Assembly (NCBI RefSeq): GCF_030696805.1
Contig: NZ_JAUYRO010000024.1
Span: 1-34,235 of the forward strand
Direction of reading: 5' to 3'
Length of the DNA stretch: 34,235 nt
DNA from: Methyloversatilis sp.
GTDB taxonomy: Bacteria; Pseudomonadota; Gammaproteobacteria; Burkholderiales; Rhodocyclaceae
A program made the position numbers and the translations under genes. The notes below the pieces were generated by a model that worked only from the letters and a program-made list of their open reading frames with translations, was not told the DNA's origin and did not search any database. Position 1 is the stretch's first letter. Every line of letters starts with the position of its first letter. Below are positions 18,101-27,676 of the stretch, piece by piece.

Positions 18101-18129
18101 AGCTTAGCCCGTCGGCATCGATTTTTCAA
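18101..18129 (-). promoter_or_regulatory. Probable promoter of the 661-residue orphan gene
   Basis: On the minus strand, TTGAAA (18129-18124) matches the -35 consensus at 5 of 6 bases. A 17-bp spacer leads to TAAGCT (18106-18101), a moderate -10. It points at the ATG at 18010. Confidence 0.45.
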
Positions 18130-18168
18130 ACCGGTGCCGGCGCGGGGTGGCGGGTGAAGTGAGGCGCG

Positions 18169-19623
18169 CTACAGCAGCACGATGTCAAACTGCTCCTGCG
18201 AGTAGCTCGATTCGGCATGCAGCGAAATCGGCTTGCCGATGAAGTCCGACAGCATGGCCAGCGCCTGCGACTCTTCTTCGAGGAAAAGATCGACCACCTT
18301 GGGGTGGGCGAGGATGCGGAATTCTTTCGCACTGAACTGGCGCGCCTCGCGCAGCAGCTCGCGCAGGATGTCGAAGCTCATGGTCTGCGCGGTCTTCACT
18401 TCGCCCCGACCGTCGCAGGTTGGACAGGTTTCGCACAGCACGTGGGCGATCGATTCGCGGGTGCGCTTGCGCGTCATTTCGACCAGGCCGAGCGAGGTGA
18501 AGCCGCTGACCGAAATCTTGGTGTGGTCGCGCGACAGCGCCTTGTTCAGTTCGGCCAGCACCTGGGTGCGGTGCTCGTCGTTCTCCATGTCGATGAAATC
18601 GATCAGGATGATGCCGCCCAGATTGCGCAGCCGCAGGTGGCGCGCGATCTGGTGGGCGGCTTCGAGGTTGGTCTTGAAGATGGTTTCGTCGAAATTGCGC
18701 GAGCCGACGAAACCACCGGTGTTCACGTCAATGGTGGTCATGGCTTCGGTCTGATCGAAAATCAGGTAACCACCCGACTTCAGGTCGACGCGACGCGCCA
18801 GCGCCTTTTCGATTTCCTCTTCGACGCTGTGCAGTTCGAACAGCGGCCGCTCGCCGGTGTAATGCTCCAGCAGCTTGGTCAGCTGCGGCATGTATTCCTC
18901 GGCGAAGGCGCGCAGCTTGACGTAGTTTTCGCGCGAGTCGACCAGGATGCTCTGCGTGTCGGCGCACACCAGATCGCGCAGCACACGCTGGCCCAGCGTG
19001 AGGTCTTCGAATACCAGTGACGGCGGCTTGGCGGTCTTTGCGCGGTTGCGGATTTCCTGCCAGATCTTGCGCAGGTAGGCGATGTCGGCCGACAGCTCTT
19101 CATCGCTGGCGCATTCGGCCATGGTGCGCACGATGTAGCCGCCCGGGTCTTCCTGCGGCAGCAAGGCCTGGATGCGCGTGCGCAACGCCTCGCGTTCTTC
19201 GGTTGCCTCGATGCGCTGAGAAATGCCGATGTGGCGGTCCTGCGGAAGATGCACCAGCAGCCGGCCGGCGATGCTTATCTGGGTCGACATGCGCGCGCCC
19301 TTGGTGCCGATCGGGTCTTTCAGCGCCTGCACCAGCACGCTCTGGCCTTCGGTCAGCAGGCGCTCGATCGGTTTGGGTGCATCACCGTTCTGGCGCGCTT
19401 CCCAGATGTCGGCTACATGCAGGAAGGCAGTGCGTTCGAGCCCGACATCGATGAAGGCGGATTGCATGCCGGGCAGAACACGCACCACGCGGCCAAGATA
19501 GATGTTGCCGACGATGCCACGCGCGCTGCTGCGTTCGATGTGCAGTTCCTGCACGGCGCCTTGCTGAAGCAGTGCCACCCGCGTTTCCTGCGGCGTGAAG
19601 TTGATGAGGAATTGATCGTTCAT
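18169..19623 (-). CDS. rng: Ribonuclease G
   Basis: The protein is 484 residues, normal for RNase G, and lacks the long C-terminal scaffold of RNase E. It starts with the S1 domain (GNIYLGRVVRVLPGMQSAFIDVG). The DNase I-like catalytic part holds the metal aspartates D299 (TIDVNTGGF) and D342 (ILIDFIDM). The zinc-link cysteines are in CETCPTCDGRG. RNase G processes the 5' end of 16S rRNA and degrades some mRNAs. It is the last gene of the minus-strand housekeeping series, 64 bp after maf; the maf-rng order is common in proteobacteria. Confidence 0.97.
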   Translation of the reverse strand: MNDQFLINFTPQETRVALLQQGAVQELHIERSSARGIVGNIYLGRVVRVLPGMQSAFIDVGLERTAFLHVADIWEARQNGDAPKPIERLLTEGQSVLVQALKDPIGTKGARMSTQISIAGRLLVHLPQDRHIGISQRIEATEEREALRTRIQALLPQEDPGGYIVRTMAECASDEELSADIAYLRKIWQEIRNRAKTAKPPSLVFEDLTLGQRVLRDLVCADTQSILVDSRENYVKLRAFAEEYMPQLTKLLEHYTGERPLFELHSVEEEIEKALARRVDLKSGGYLIFDQTEAMTTIDVNTGGFVGSRNFDETIFKTNLEAAHQIARHLRLRNLGGIILIDFIDMENDEHRTQVLAELNKALSRDHTKISVSGFTSLGLVEMTRKRTRESIAHVLCETCPTCDGRGEVKTAQTMSFDILRELLREARQFSAKEFRILAHPKVVDLFLEEESQALAMLSDFIGKPISLHAESSYSQEQFDIVLL

Positions 19624-19687
19624 GACTGCACGGACCGGGAAGGGTGGGATGGCGGAATCTCGCTCGAAAATTCAGTCAGAAACTCAG

Positions 19688-20314
19688 TCAGAAATGGAGC
19701 CCGAAGCGGCGCAGCAGCCGCCATGTTTCGTTCAGCGGCAGGCCGACAATGCCGGTGTAGGAGCCATCGATGTGTTCGACGAACGCCCCGGCGCGCCCCT
19801 GAATACCATAGGCACCGGCCTTGTCCATCGGTTCGCCGGAGCCGACGTACCGTTCGATGTCGCGCGCGTCGAGCGGCGAAAAGCGCACGGTGGAAATCGA
19901 CAGCACGTGTTCGAGCCGGCGCCCGTCGCTGACCGCGACCGCGGTCAATACGCGGTGACTGCGGCCGGACAGCAGCCCGAGCATGCGCGTGGCGTCAGCC
20001 GCGTCGGCCGGCTTGCCCAATATTTCACCGTCTATTTCGACCGTCGTGTCGGCCGACAGCACCAGCCCGGACGACAAGCGCCGCCAGGACAGGCGCTGTT
20101 CGCCGCCGAGCGCCTTGGCGCGCGCCACGCGCACGACGTAGGCTTCGGCGTCTTCGCCGTCGCGCACATCTTCCAGCACGTCGATGTCCTCGCGCGGCAA
20201 GCCGCGAAAGGGCAATACGAGGAAGGGGGCGCCAATCTGGGTCAGCAATTCACGCCGACGCGGGCTGCGCGATGCCAGGTAAAGCGCGGGCGGTACGGTG
20301 GTCGACAGACTCAT
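19688..20314 (-). CDS. maf: Maf-family nucleoside triphosphate pyrophosphatase
   Basis: The protein is 208 residues. The Maf signature [14 protein letters not shown] is near the N-terminus. [16 protein letters not shown] carries the catalytic Asp region, and [23 protein letters not shown] marks the YhdE-like (dTTP/UTP) branch rather than YceF. The enzyme hydrolyses non-canonical or pyrimidine nucleoside triphosphates to monophosphates. Its ATG overlaps the rlmH stop as ATGA, so it is translationally coupled to rlmH. The substrate class is inferred from the motifs. Confidence 0.94.
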   Translation of the reverse strand: MSLSTTVPPALYLASRSPRRRELLTQIGAPFLVLPFRGLPREDIDVLEDVRDGEDAEAYVVRVARAKALGGEQRLSWRRLSSGLVLSADTTVEIDGEILGKPADAADATRMLGLLSGRSHRVLTAVAVSDGRRLEHVLSISTVRFSPLDARDIERYVGSGEPMDKAGAYGIQGRAGAFVEHIDGSYTGIVGLPLNETWRLLRRFGLHF

Positions 20315-20781
20315 TCTCTGTGATACGGATGATTGGATTCGAGGCTGGCTGCACGATACAACGCTTCAGCGAGCAGCAGGCGGGCGAGTGCGTGTGGCAG
20401 GGTCAGGCTGGACAGGCGGATCAGCTCGTGCGCACGCGCCTTGAGCGCGGGCGCAAGACCGTCCGGGCCACCGATCAGCAGTGCGACATCGTCACCGCCG
20501 TCGCGCCAGCGGCGCAGCCGCTCGGCCAGCGCCACCGTGGTCAGGTCGTCGCCGCGCTCGTCAAGGGCGACGATGCGGGCGCGCGGCGGGATCGCCTGTT
20601 CGATGCGCACACGCTCGGCTTCGAGCAGTGCGTCGACCGGCTTGCCCTGGGTTCTCGGCTCGGCCTTGATTTCGGTGAACACGAATGGCGACTCGCGCGG
20701 CATGCGGCGGGCAAATTCTTCGACGCCCGCATCGACCCAGCCGGGCATGCGGTGCCCGACGCATATCACCCGCAGCTTCAA
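20311..20781 (-). CDS. rlmH: 23S rRNA (pseudouridine-1915 N3)-methyltransferase
   Basis: RlmH is a SPOUT methyltransferase that modifies pseudouridine 1915 on the assembled 70S ribosome. The protein is 156 residues, against 155 in E. coli. The N-terminus lines up as [24 protein letters not shown] is the SAM-binding knot motif, and the end is the diagnostic NHPYHRE. The start is TTG at 20781: it fits the family length, and its TTGA overlaps the rsfS stop. The frame is open upstream to 20946, but only as a shadow of rsfS. Confidence 0.95.
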   Translation of the reverse strand: MKLRVICVGHRMPGWVDAGVEEFARRMPRESPFVFTEIKAEPRTQGKPVDALLEAERVRIEQAIPPRARIVALDERGDDLTTVALAERLRRWRDGGDDVALLIGGPDGLAPALKARAHELIRLSSLTLPHALARLLLAEALYRAASLESNHPYHRE

Positions 20782-21173
20782 CGTGCGTCCGGTCCGCGGC
20801 CGCGTACGCCGGGGCTGCGTGCGGCAGCGGCCGAACGGTCGGAAGGCTTGGCCGAGCCCGACCACAGTTCTTCGAGGTTGTAATAGGCGCGCACCGCCGG
20901 TTGCATGACGTGCACCACCAGATCCCCCAGGTCGACCAGCACCCACTCGCCGGTTTCTTCGCCTTCCACGCTGATCACGTGCGCGCCGGCTTCCCGGGCC
21001 TTTTCCTGCACGTGACGCGCGAGCGCGCGCGTCTGCCGGTTGGAGTCACCGCTGGCGATGACCAGGCGGTCGAACAGGGCATTGAAGTTCGAGGTATCGA
21101 TCACTTCGATGTCCTTGCCCTTGATATCTTCCAGCGCGTCGACCACCAGCGCCTGCAATGCATTGATTTCCAT
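20778..21173 (-). CDS. rsfS: Ribosome silencing factor RsfS
   Basis: RsfS binds L14 of the large subunit and blocks subunit joining when nutrients are low. The protein is 131 residues. The family blocks are [55 protein letters not shown] and YYNLEELWS. The tail after residue 110 (Ser/Ala/Arg-rich) is poorly conserved, as in many relatives. It sits 8 bp after nadD and overlaps rlmH, the standard order. Confidence 0.96.
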   Translation of the reverse strand: MEINALQALVVDALEDIKGKDIEVIDTSNFNALFDRLVIASGDSNRQTRALARHVQEKAREAGAHVISVEGEETGEWVLVDLGDLVVHVMQPAVRAYYNLEELWSGSAKPSDRSAAAARSPGVRGRGPDAR

Positions 21174-21181
21174 GAACTCTC

Positions 21182-21856
21182 TCAGTAAAGCCGGTGATGG
21201 CGGATGTAATCGAGCACGCCTGTCGGGGCAAGATAGCGGCAGCTGGCGCCGCGCGCCAGTCGTGCCCGCAGATCGGTGGCCGAAATGGCCAGTGCCGTCA
21301 TGTCGAACGGTACGACGGCGCCGGCCGGTGCTGCGCGCAGCGCCGCCGGATCGTGCTGCAGCCGGGCAGACAGTTCGGTCGCCAGTGCGCCGTCGAGCGC
21401 GGCCGGCTCGACTGGCTGCCCGGCACGCGTTGCCAGACCGATGTGCGCCAGTTCGAACAGCGACTTCCAGCGCTGCCAGGTATGCAGCCGGCTGAACGCG
21501 TCGGCGCCGAGAATGAGCACCAGCGGGCGCTCTGCGCCCAGTTCTGCCCGCAGCGCCTGCACGGTATCGACCGTGTAACCCGGTGCGGCCGCTTCGGCTT
21601 CGCGTGCATCGACTTCGAACGCTGGATTGGACGCGGTGGCCAGGCGCACCATGGCGAGCCGGTGCGCCGCGTCGGTGCGCAGCGCGTCGCGGTGCCAGGG
21701 CTGACCGGCCGGAATCCAGCGCACACGCGCGAGCCGCAGCGTTTCGAGCGCTTCTTCGGCCAGCCGCAGATGACCCAGATGCACCGGGTCGAACGACCCG
21801 CCGAAGATACCCAGAGGCATGCCGGAGCCCGCACCAGCCGGCCGCTGCTCACTCAT
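21182..21856 (-). CDS. nadD: Nicotinate-nucleotide adenylyltransferase
   Basis: NadD makes deamido-NAD from nicotinate mononucleotide and ATP. The protein is 224 residues. The nucleotidyltransferase signature GIFGGSFDPVHLGHLRLAE is at residues 16-34, and the C-terminal ISATDLRARLARG holds the ISSTxxR-type motif. The ATG at 21856 overlaps the previous gene's stop by 8 bases, which supports it. A second ATG at 21820 would give the more usual short N-terminus; neither has a clear ribosome binding site. Confidence 0.95.
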   Translation of the reverse strand: MSEQRPAGAGSGMPLGIFGGSFDPVHLGHLRLAEEALETLRLARVRWIPAGQPWHRDALRTDAAHRLAMVRLATASNPAFEVDAREAEAAAPGYTVDTVQALRAELGAERPLVLILGADAFSRLHTWQRWKSLFELAHIGLATRAGQPVEPAALDGALATELSARLQHDPAALRAAPAGAVVPFDMTALAISATDLRARLARGASCRYLAPTGVLDYIRHHRLY

Positions 21857-22649
21857 CGGCGGCGTCTTCGGGCGGATCGGGCTCGGGGAAGGGCTCGGGT
21901 TCGGGCAATTGCGCGAACACCTGCTGGAAGCTCACGTAAAGACTGGCCGCCAGCGTCGGCACCAGCACGAAAAGCAGTGTCATGCGCACTGCGATGCGCA
22001 GCAGGCTGGCGATGCCTTCGTCGTTGCCGATCAACTGGATCACCAGTACCGGCAGGCCGACGCCGAGCACCGCCGCCCCAGCGAAATACACGATGAAGGC
22101 ACCCGCGTTACGCAGCACTGCGACCGCGCCGAAGAACAGCGCCTTGCCCAGCTTGATGCCCTGGGTCGCGATCAGGTAGGGCGGAAACCACATGATCAGG
22201 ATCAGCGGCAGCACCAGCGGCAACAACTGCATCAGCGTGCGCGTGAAGGCCTCTTCGTCGGCCTCCGCAAGCGGCACGTCGGGCGCGGCAAACAGCAAGG
22301 TGTGGATCAGCACCACGACCAGCGAGCCGGTCAGATGCACGAAACCGAGCTGGACCAGCGGGCGCATGTTCTCGGCCAGTCCGGTCTTGAGCACCTCGGT
22401 CGACACATCAAGCTGCTTGTCGAGCAGGCGTGCGCCATTGAACACGATGACCGACATCACCGGCAGGCAGACGGCAACCAGCACCGGACCGATCAGCGGC
22501 ACGATGTTCAGGAACACCATCACCAGCAGATAGCCCATGGTGAGCGCGGTCATCAGCGGCGGATTGCGGCGGAACAGCGCAAAGCCGCCGCTGATCCAGG
22601 ACCAGCCGGCCAGCGCAGGCAGCGCGCGCGCCTGCAGATTCACTGCCAT
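21849..22649 (-). CDS. BPSS1780-family integral membrane protein
   Basis: The protein is 266 residues with about six hydrophobic segments, the first at about 32-50 (MTALTMGYLLVMVFLNIVPL). The ending is acidic and proline-rich (PEPEPFPEPDPPEDAADE). The pattern WSWISGGFALFRRNPPLM at the start is characteristic of this betaproteobacterial family, which has no known function. It overlaps thrB by 10 bases and nadD by 8 bases, so it is part of one coupled series. Confidence 0.85.
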   Translation of the reverse strand: MAVNLQARALPALAGWSWISGGFALFRRNPPLMTALTMGYLLVMVFLNIVPLIGPVLVAVCLPVMSVIVFNGARLLDKQLDVSTEVLKTGLAENMRPLVQLGFVHLTGSLVVVLIHTLLFAAPDVPLAEADEEAFTRTLMQLLPLVLPLILIMWFPPYLIATQGIKLGKALFFGAVAVLRNAGAFIVYFAGAAVLGVGLPVLVIQLIGNDEGIASLLRIAVRMTLLFVLVPTLAASLYVSFQQVFAQLPEPEPFPEPDPPEDAADE

Positions 22650-23596
22650 GGCAGGGCGTCGCCGGCACGGATGCGGGCGCGCAGGATGTCGCGGAAGCGC
22701 TTCGGGTCGTGCTTGTGCACCATCTCTCCATCACGCGGCAAGTGAAAGTCATAAAGCCTCGACAGCCAGAAGCGCAGCGCAGCCGCCCGCAGCATCAGCG
22801 GCCAGGCGCGGTGTTCGGCATCGGACAACGGGCGTTCATCGCGGTAAGCGGCGAGCATCGCATCCGCGCGGTCGGCCACCAGCTCGCCGGCCTCGTCGGA
22901 GCACCAGTCATTCATCGTCACTGCGAGATCGAACAGCAGGTAATCGTCGCCGGCGAAGTAGAAGTCAATGACGCCGCCGATGCGCTCGCCGTCCATCAGG
23001 CAGTTGTCGCGAAACAGGTCGGCGTGCACCACGCCGGCCGGCAAACCGGCGCAGGCGCCGCCGTCGCGCGCCGCGACCTGGAAGGCCATCTCGGATTCGA
23101 GCAGTGCGCGGTCATCGGCGTCGAGGTAACCCAGCAATTGCGGCGCGGCGGCGCGCCACCAGTCATAGCCGCGCGGATTGGCAAAGCGCCGCCCGTAGCT
23201 CTGGCCGGCCACATGCATGGTCGCCAGCATGCCGCCGACGGCGGCGCAGTGCGCCGCCTGCGGCGCCATCTGCGATTTGCCGGCCAGTCTCGTGGCGAGC
23301 ATCGCCGGCTTGCCGTTGAGCGTACCGAGGTATTCGTTGTCGCGATCGGCGATCGGCGCCGGGCACGGAATGCCGTGGCGCGACAGATGCGCCATCAGGT
23401 GCACATAAAACGGCAGTTCGGCGCGCGTGAGCTTTTCGAACAGCGTCAGCACGTAGCGACCGTGCGAGGTGTCGACGAAGTAATTGGTGTTTTCGATGCC
23501 GGCCGGAATTCCCTCCAGCGACAGCAGATGGCCGATGGAGTAATTCTTCAGCCAGTCGCGCATCTCGTCTGCGGTGACGGAGGTGAAGACAGACAC
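22640..23596 (-). CDS. thrB: Homoserine kinase, aminoglycoside-phosphotransferase-like type
   Basis: The enzyme phosphorylates homoserine in threonine synthesis. The protein is 318 residues and belongs to the APH/choline kinase fold used in many betaproteobacteria, not the GHMP fold of E. coli ThrB. It begins MSVFTSVTADEMRDWL. The Brenner motif is H191ADLFRDN198 and the metal aspartate is D211 in GVIDFYFAG. The start is GTG at 23596, without a strong Shine-Dalgarno but matching the family N-terminus. It lies 44 bp after the DUF2782 gene. Confidence 0.95.
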   Translation of the reverse strand: MSVFTSVTADEMRDWLKNYSIGHLLSLEGIPAGIENTNYFVDTSHGRYVLTLFEKLTRAELPFYVHLMAHLSRHGIPCPAPIADRDNEYLGTLNGKPAMLATRLAGKSQMAPQAAHCAAVGGMLATMHVAGQSYGRRFANPRGYDWWRAAAPQLLGYLDADDRALLESEMAFQVAARDGGACAGLPAGVVHADLFRDNCLMDGERIGGVIDFYFAGDDYLLFDLAVTMNDWCSDEAGELVADRADAMLAAYRDERPLSDAEHRAWPLMLRAAALRFWLSRLYDFHLPRDGEMVHKHDPKRFRDILRARIRAGDALPWQ

Positions 23597-23640
23597 GTAT
23601 CAGTTTCGGAAGTTGGGCACGCGCCGGCGGCGCATGCAGG

Positions 23641-24000
23641 TCAGTCGAACGAGAAGATGACCCATTTCGGGACGCGCAGACCCTGATCGAGATCGTCGTA
23701 ACGTGTCATCACGCCGCCGCCGTTCTCGTCCATCAGATAGTAGGGCACGCCGTGCGACGGCGTCACCTTGATCATGTAGAGCTTGCCGTTCATGCGGTAT
23801 TCCTCGACCCGCTCGTCGGCTTTCTGGATGATGGTCACCTGCGGCTCGGTGGTCACGTCGCCGCCCTCAAGCGGCAGCGGCGGCGGCGGCGGTTCCGGAA
23901 TGGGCTGCAGATCGGCCGGCCGTTCGGCCTGGGCGAACACCGGCGGGGCAGCCACCGCCAGCGAGGCGGCGATCAGGGCGGCAGAAAGTAGCGGTCGCAT
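23641..24000 (-). CDS. DUF2782 domain protein, exported
   Basis: The protein is 119 residues. The signal peptide spans residues 1-23 (cleavage after VFAQA or just before). A proline-rich linker (PIPEPPPPPLPLEGG) follows, then the compact DUF2782 domain with VTIIQKADERVEEYRMNGKLYMIKVTP. The function is unknown; the domain is regularly found between polA and thrB in betaproteobacteria, as here. The ATG at 24000 has AAAGGAT 5 bases upstream. The frame is open to 24084 but that start would hide the signal peptide. Confidence 0.9.
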   Translation of the reverse strand: MRPLLSAALIAASLAVAAPPVFAQAERPADLQPIPEPPPPPLPLEGGDVTTEPQVTIIQKADERVEEYRMNGKLYMIKVTPSHGVPYYLMDENGGGVMTRYDDLDQGLRVPKWVIFSFD

Positions 24001-24103
24001 CGAAAATCCTTTGTGATCCGGCAGTTTAACAGAGGCACCCGCGCTTCCCGGCAACGCATGGACCGGCCCGTTGTTTCCTTGCATCTTGAATCCTGTGTAT
24101 TGA

Positions 24104-24119
24104 ATCCAGTGTGCTGGAT
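24104..24119 (-). terminator. Small hairpin right after the LOG-family stop
   Basis: ATCCAG (24104-24109) and CTGGAT (24114-24119) form a 6-bp stem with a 4-nt loop, directly next to the stop codon of the LOG gene. There is no run of T after it, so it would be at best a weak terminator. The next 25 bp to the left also hold two copies of TTGAATCC 14 bp apart (plus strand). Confidence 0.3.
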
Positions 24120-24848
24120 CTACAGATTCAGCATGGCTTCATGTTCCTCAGGCAACGGCAGGAAGCTGCGGTTCTCGTAATGACGGAAGATCGCCTCGAC
24201 CACCTCGGCCGGATCGTCGATCAGCTGCACCAGATCGATGTCGGAAGCGGAAATCATGCCTTCGCTGACCAAGGTGCTGCGGAACCAGTCGATCAGCCCC
24301 TGCCAGAACGGCGTATGCACCAGGATGATCGGAATGCTGCGGCTCTTGCGGGTCTGGATCAGCGTCAGCGCCTCCATCAGCTCGTCCAGGGTGCCGAAAC
24401 CGCCCGGCATCACGACGTAGGCGGCGGCAAAGCGAACGAACATGTACTTGCGGGCGAAAAAGTGCTCGAAGGAATGCGAAATGTCCTGATAGACATTGGC
24501 GCTTTGTTCCATCGGCAACTGGATGTTCAGCCCGACGCTGGGCGATTTGCCGTGGAAGGCACCCTTGTTGGCCGCCTCCATGATGCCCGGCCCGCCGCCG
24601 GAAATGACCGAAAAGCCGGCGTCCGACAGCTGGCGCGCAATGCGCTCGGTCAGGTCGTAATACGGATGTTCGCGCGGCGTACGGGCGCTGCCGAAAATGC
24701 TGACCGCCGGGCGGATGGCCTGCAGCCGTTCGGTCGCCTCGACGAATTCGGCCATGATGCCGAAGATGCGCCAGGCCTCGCGCGCACTGCTGGCGCGTGC
24801 CGCGTCACCGGGGTCGATCATGCCGGGAAGTTTGTCTTTCGCGCTCAT
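24120..24848 (-). CDS. LOG family protein (TIGR00730, cytokinin riboside 5'-monophosphate phosphoribohydrolase-like)
   Basis: The protein is 242 residues from the ATG at 24848. The Rossmann signature is complete: FGSARTP, ISGGGPGIMEAANKGA and PGGFGTLDELMEALTLIQ. Relatives hydrolyse the N-glycosidic bond of nucleoside monophosphates, although many are still annotated as lysine decarboxylases. The longer N-terminus before residue 50 places it in the larger LOG subgroup. The frame is open to a TTG at 24887, inside the polA promoter region. It is divergent from polA and may be the first gene of the long minus-strand series. Confidence 0.9.
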   Translation of the reverse strand: MSAKDKLPGMIDPGDAARASSAREAWRIFGIMAEFVEATERLQAIRPAVSIFGSARTPREHPYYDLTERIARQLSDAGFSVISGGGPGIMEAANKGAFHGKSPSVGLNIQLPMEQSANVYQDISHSFEHFFARKYMFVRFAAAYVVMPGGFGTLDELMEALTLIQTRKSRSIPIILVHTPFWQGLIDWFRSTLVSEGMISASDIDLVQLIDDPAEVVEAIFRHYENRSFLPLPEEHEAMLNL

Positions 24849-24867
24849 GGGGAGGGGGTCCGGGGTT

Positions 24868-24873
24868 GATAAT
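24868..24873 (+). promoter_or_regulatory. Probable -10 box of polA
   Basis: GATAAT (in TTGATAATGG) lies 28 bp before the polA ATG at 24902. No good -35 is seen 17 bp upstream. The intergenic region between the LOG gene and polA is only 53 bp, so promoter elements for the two directions must overlap. Confidence 0.4.
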
Positions 24874-24901
24874 GGCGCGCTGAGCAATCACGGAATCCGC
24901 C

Positions 24902-27625
24902 ATGCCCACGCTGCTGCTTGTTGATGGTTCGTCCTACCTGTACCGCGCCTTCCACGCCATGCCCGACCTGCGCAATGCCCAGGGCGAGCCGACCGGCGCG
25001 CTGCGCGGTGTCATCAACATGCTAAGGCGGCTGGCAAGCGACTACAAGGCGGACTACCGCGCGTGTGTGTTCGACGCCAAGGGCCCGACCTTCCGCGACG
25101 ACTGGTATCCGGCCTACAAAAGTCACCGACCACCCATGCCGGAAGAGCTGGCAGCGCAGATTGCGCCCATCCACGACGCGGTGCGCGCACTCGGCTGGCC
25201 GTTGCTGATGCTCGACGGTGTGGAAGCCGACGACGTGATCGGCACCTTGTCGGCGCAGGCTACCGCGCGCGGCATCGACTGCGTCATTTCCACCGGCGAC
25301 AAGGATCTGGCGCAGCTGGTGAACCGGCACGTGACGCTGGTGAACACGATGAGCGAAGAAAAGCTGGACGAAGCCGGCGTACTGGCCAAGTTCGGCGTAA
25401 CGCCAGCCGGCATCGTCGACTACCTCGCGCTGATCGGCGACAGCGTGGACAACGTGCCCGGCGTCGACAAGTGCGGCCCGAAGACGGCCGTCAAGTGGAT
25501 GCAGCAGTACGGCTCGCTCGACGAAATCGTCGCGCATGCGGACGAGATCGGCGGCAAGGTGGGCGAAAACCTGCGCGCCCACATCCCTTTCCTGCCGCTG
25601 GCGCGCCAGTTGCTCACGGTGAAGTGCGATGTCGAACTGCCGACGCCGCTCGAATCCCTCACTTCCAATGGCGAAAGCGCCGAGGCGCTGCGGCCGATCT
25701 ACGAGCGCTACGGCTTCCGCGGCCTGCTGGAAGAGCTCGCGAAAGGTCCGAAGAAGAACGTCAACGCGCCGGCGCCGGCTGCCGACGCCGGCCCGTCCAC
25801 CGACCCCGAAGGCAGCCACCGCTCGCAGTACGAAACCCTGCTCGACTGGCCGGCGCTCGAGCGCTGGCTTGCAGTGCTGGATACGGCCGCCGTGGTGTCG
25901 CTCGATACCGAAACCACCAGCCTGGAGCCGATGGAAGCACAGCTGGTCGGCATGAGTTTCGCGCTGGAAGCCGGTGTGGCCGCTTATCTTCCGCTGGCGC
26001 ACTGCTATCCCGACGCACCGGTACAGCTGCCGCGCGACGAAGTGCTGGCCCGGCTCAAGCCCTGGCTGGAATCGGCCGCGCACGGCAAGCTCGGGCAGAA
26101 CCTCAAGTACGACCGCCACGTATTCGCCAACCACGGCATCCGGCTGGCCGGCGTGGTCGATGACACGCTGCTGGAGAGCTATGTGCTGGACGCCGACCGC
26201 AGCCACAGCCTGGACGCGCTGGTCACCCGCCACCTCGGCCTGAAGGTGATCAGCTACGACGAGGTGACCGGCAAGGGCGTGTCGCGCATCGGCTTCGACC
26301 AGGTGTCGATCGACCGCGCCACCGACTACGCGGCCGAAGACGCCGACGTGACGCTGCGCGTGCATGGAGTGCTCGCACCGCGCATCCAGGCCGACAGCAA
26401 GCTTGCCTATATATACAGGGACATCGAACTGCCGGTGTCGCAGATCCTGTTCGAGATGGAGCGCACCGGCGTGCTGCTCGACGTCGGCTCGCTGGCCGCG
26501 CAGAGCAATGAGCTTGGCCAGAAGATGATCGATCTGGAGGCGCGCGCCCACGCCGCAGCGAAGCAGCCGTTCAACATCAATTCTCCGAAGCAGCTGGCGG
26601 AAATCCTGTTCGAGCGCGAAAAGCTGCCGGTGATCAAGAAGACGCCGAGCGGTACGCCCTCGACCGATGAGGAAGTGCTGTCGCAGCTTGCGCTCGACTA
26701 CCCGCTGCCGGCGCTCATCCTCGAATACCGAAGTTTGGCGAAGCTCAAGGGCACGTACACCGACAAGCTGCCGCGCATGGTGCGCGCCGACACCGGCCGC
26801 GTACATACCAGTTTCAGCCAGGCGGTGGCCGTGACCGGGCGGCTGTCGTCGGTCGACCCCAATCTGCAGAACATTCCGGTGCGTACCGCCGAAGGCCGGC
26901 GCATCCGCTCCGCCTTCATCGCGCCGCCGGGCCATCGGCTGGTGAGTGCGGACTATTCGCAGATCGAACTGCGCATCATGGCCCACCTGTCGCAGGACGC
27001 ACGCCTGCTGCAGGCCTTCGCCGACGGCGAGGACGTGCACCGCGCGACCGCGTCGGAAGTGTTCGGCGTGCCGCCGGACGAAGTCAGCAGCGAACAGCGG
27101 CGCTATGCCAAAGTGATCAACTTCGGTCTGATCTACGGCATGAGCGCACACGGACTGGCGAAAAACCTCGGCATCGAGCGCGCCGCAGCGGCGGGCTGGA
27201 TCGACCGCTATTTCACGCGCTACCCCGGCGTCGCGCGTTACATGGACGAAACCCGTGCGCTGGCGAGGGAGCAGGGCTGGGTCGAAACCGTGTTCGGGCG
27301 CCGGCTGCAGCTGCCGGAAATCCGCGCCGTCCAGGTCGCCCGCCGTCAGGGCGCTGAACGCGCCGCGATCAACGCACCGATGCAGGGCACAGCGGCCGAC
27401 CTCATCAAGCTGGCGATGATTGCCGTATCAGGCTGGCTCGAGCGCGAAAAACTTGGCACGCGGCTGGTGCTGCAGGTGCATGACGAACTGGTGCTCGAAG
27501 TGCCCGACACCGAAATCGACCTGGTACGCGAGCGCGTGCCCGCGCTGATGGAAAACGTGGCACAGCTGTCGGTGCCGCTGAGGGTCGAAGCCGGTGTCGG
27601 CCTCAATTGGGACGAAGCGCACTGA
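24902..27625 (+). CDS. polA: DNA polymerase I
   Basis: The protein is 907 residues with all three domains. The 5'-3' flap exonuclease is at about 1-290 (LLVDGSSYLYRAFHA, VEADDVIGTL, LIGDSVDNVPGV). The 3'-5' exonuclease is at about 325-500 and keeps its metal residues D335 and E337 in DTETTSLEP, so proofreading should be active. The polymerase domain at about 530-907 holds motif A DYSQIELR (D684), motif B with KVINFGLIYGMS, and motif C H860DE. It acts in Okazaki fragment maturation and repair. The ATG at 24902 fits the family N-terminus. Confidence 0.98.
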   Translation: MPTLLLVDGSSYLYRAFHAMPDLRNAQGEPTGALRGVINMLRRLASDYKADYRACVFDAKGPTFRDDWYPAYKSHRPPMPEELAAQIAPIHDAVRALGWPLLMLDGVEADDVIGTLSAQATARGIDCVISTGDKDLAQLVNRHVTLVNTMSEEKLDEAGVLAKFGVTPAGIVDYLALIGDSVDNVPGVDKCGPKTAVKWMQQYGSLDEIVAHADEIGGKVGENLRAHIPFLPLARQLLTVKCDVELPTPLESLTSNGESAEALRPIYERYGFRGLLEELAKGPKKNVNAPAPAADAGPSTDPEGSHRSQYETLLDWPALERWLAVLDTAAVVSLDTETTSLEPMEAQLVGMSFALEAGVAAYLPLAHCYPDAPVQLPRDEVLARLKPWLESAAHGKLGQNLKYDRHVFANHGIRLAGVVDDTLLESYVLDADRSHSLDALVTRHLGLKVISYDEVTGKGVSRIGFDQVSIDRATDYAAEDADVTLRVHGVLAPRIQADSKLAYIYRDIELPVSQILFEMERTGVLLDVGSLAAQSNELGQKMIDLEARAHAAAKQPFNINSPKQLAEILFEREKLPVIKKTPSGTPSTDEEVLSQLALDYPLPALILEYRSLAKLKGTYTDKLPRMVRADTGRVHTSFSQAVAVTGRLSSVDPNLQNIPVRTAEGRRIRSAFIAPPGHRLVSADYSQIELRIMAHLSQDARLLQAFADGEDVHRATASEVFGVPPDEVSSEQRRYAKVINFGLIYGMSAHGLAKNLGIERAAAAGWIDRYFTRYPGVARYMDETRALAREQGWVETVFGRRLQLPEIRAVQVARRQGAERAAINAPMQGTAADLIKLAMIAVSGWLEREKLGTRLVLQVHDELVLEVPDTEIDLVRERVPALMENVAQLSVPLRVEAGVGLNWDEAH

Positions 27626-27676
27626 GCGGCGCGCGATCAACGTCCGCATCGCCTGCAGGGGCGGAGCGGGGGTTTC

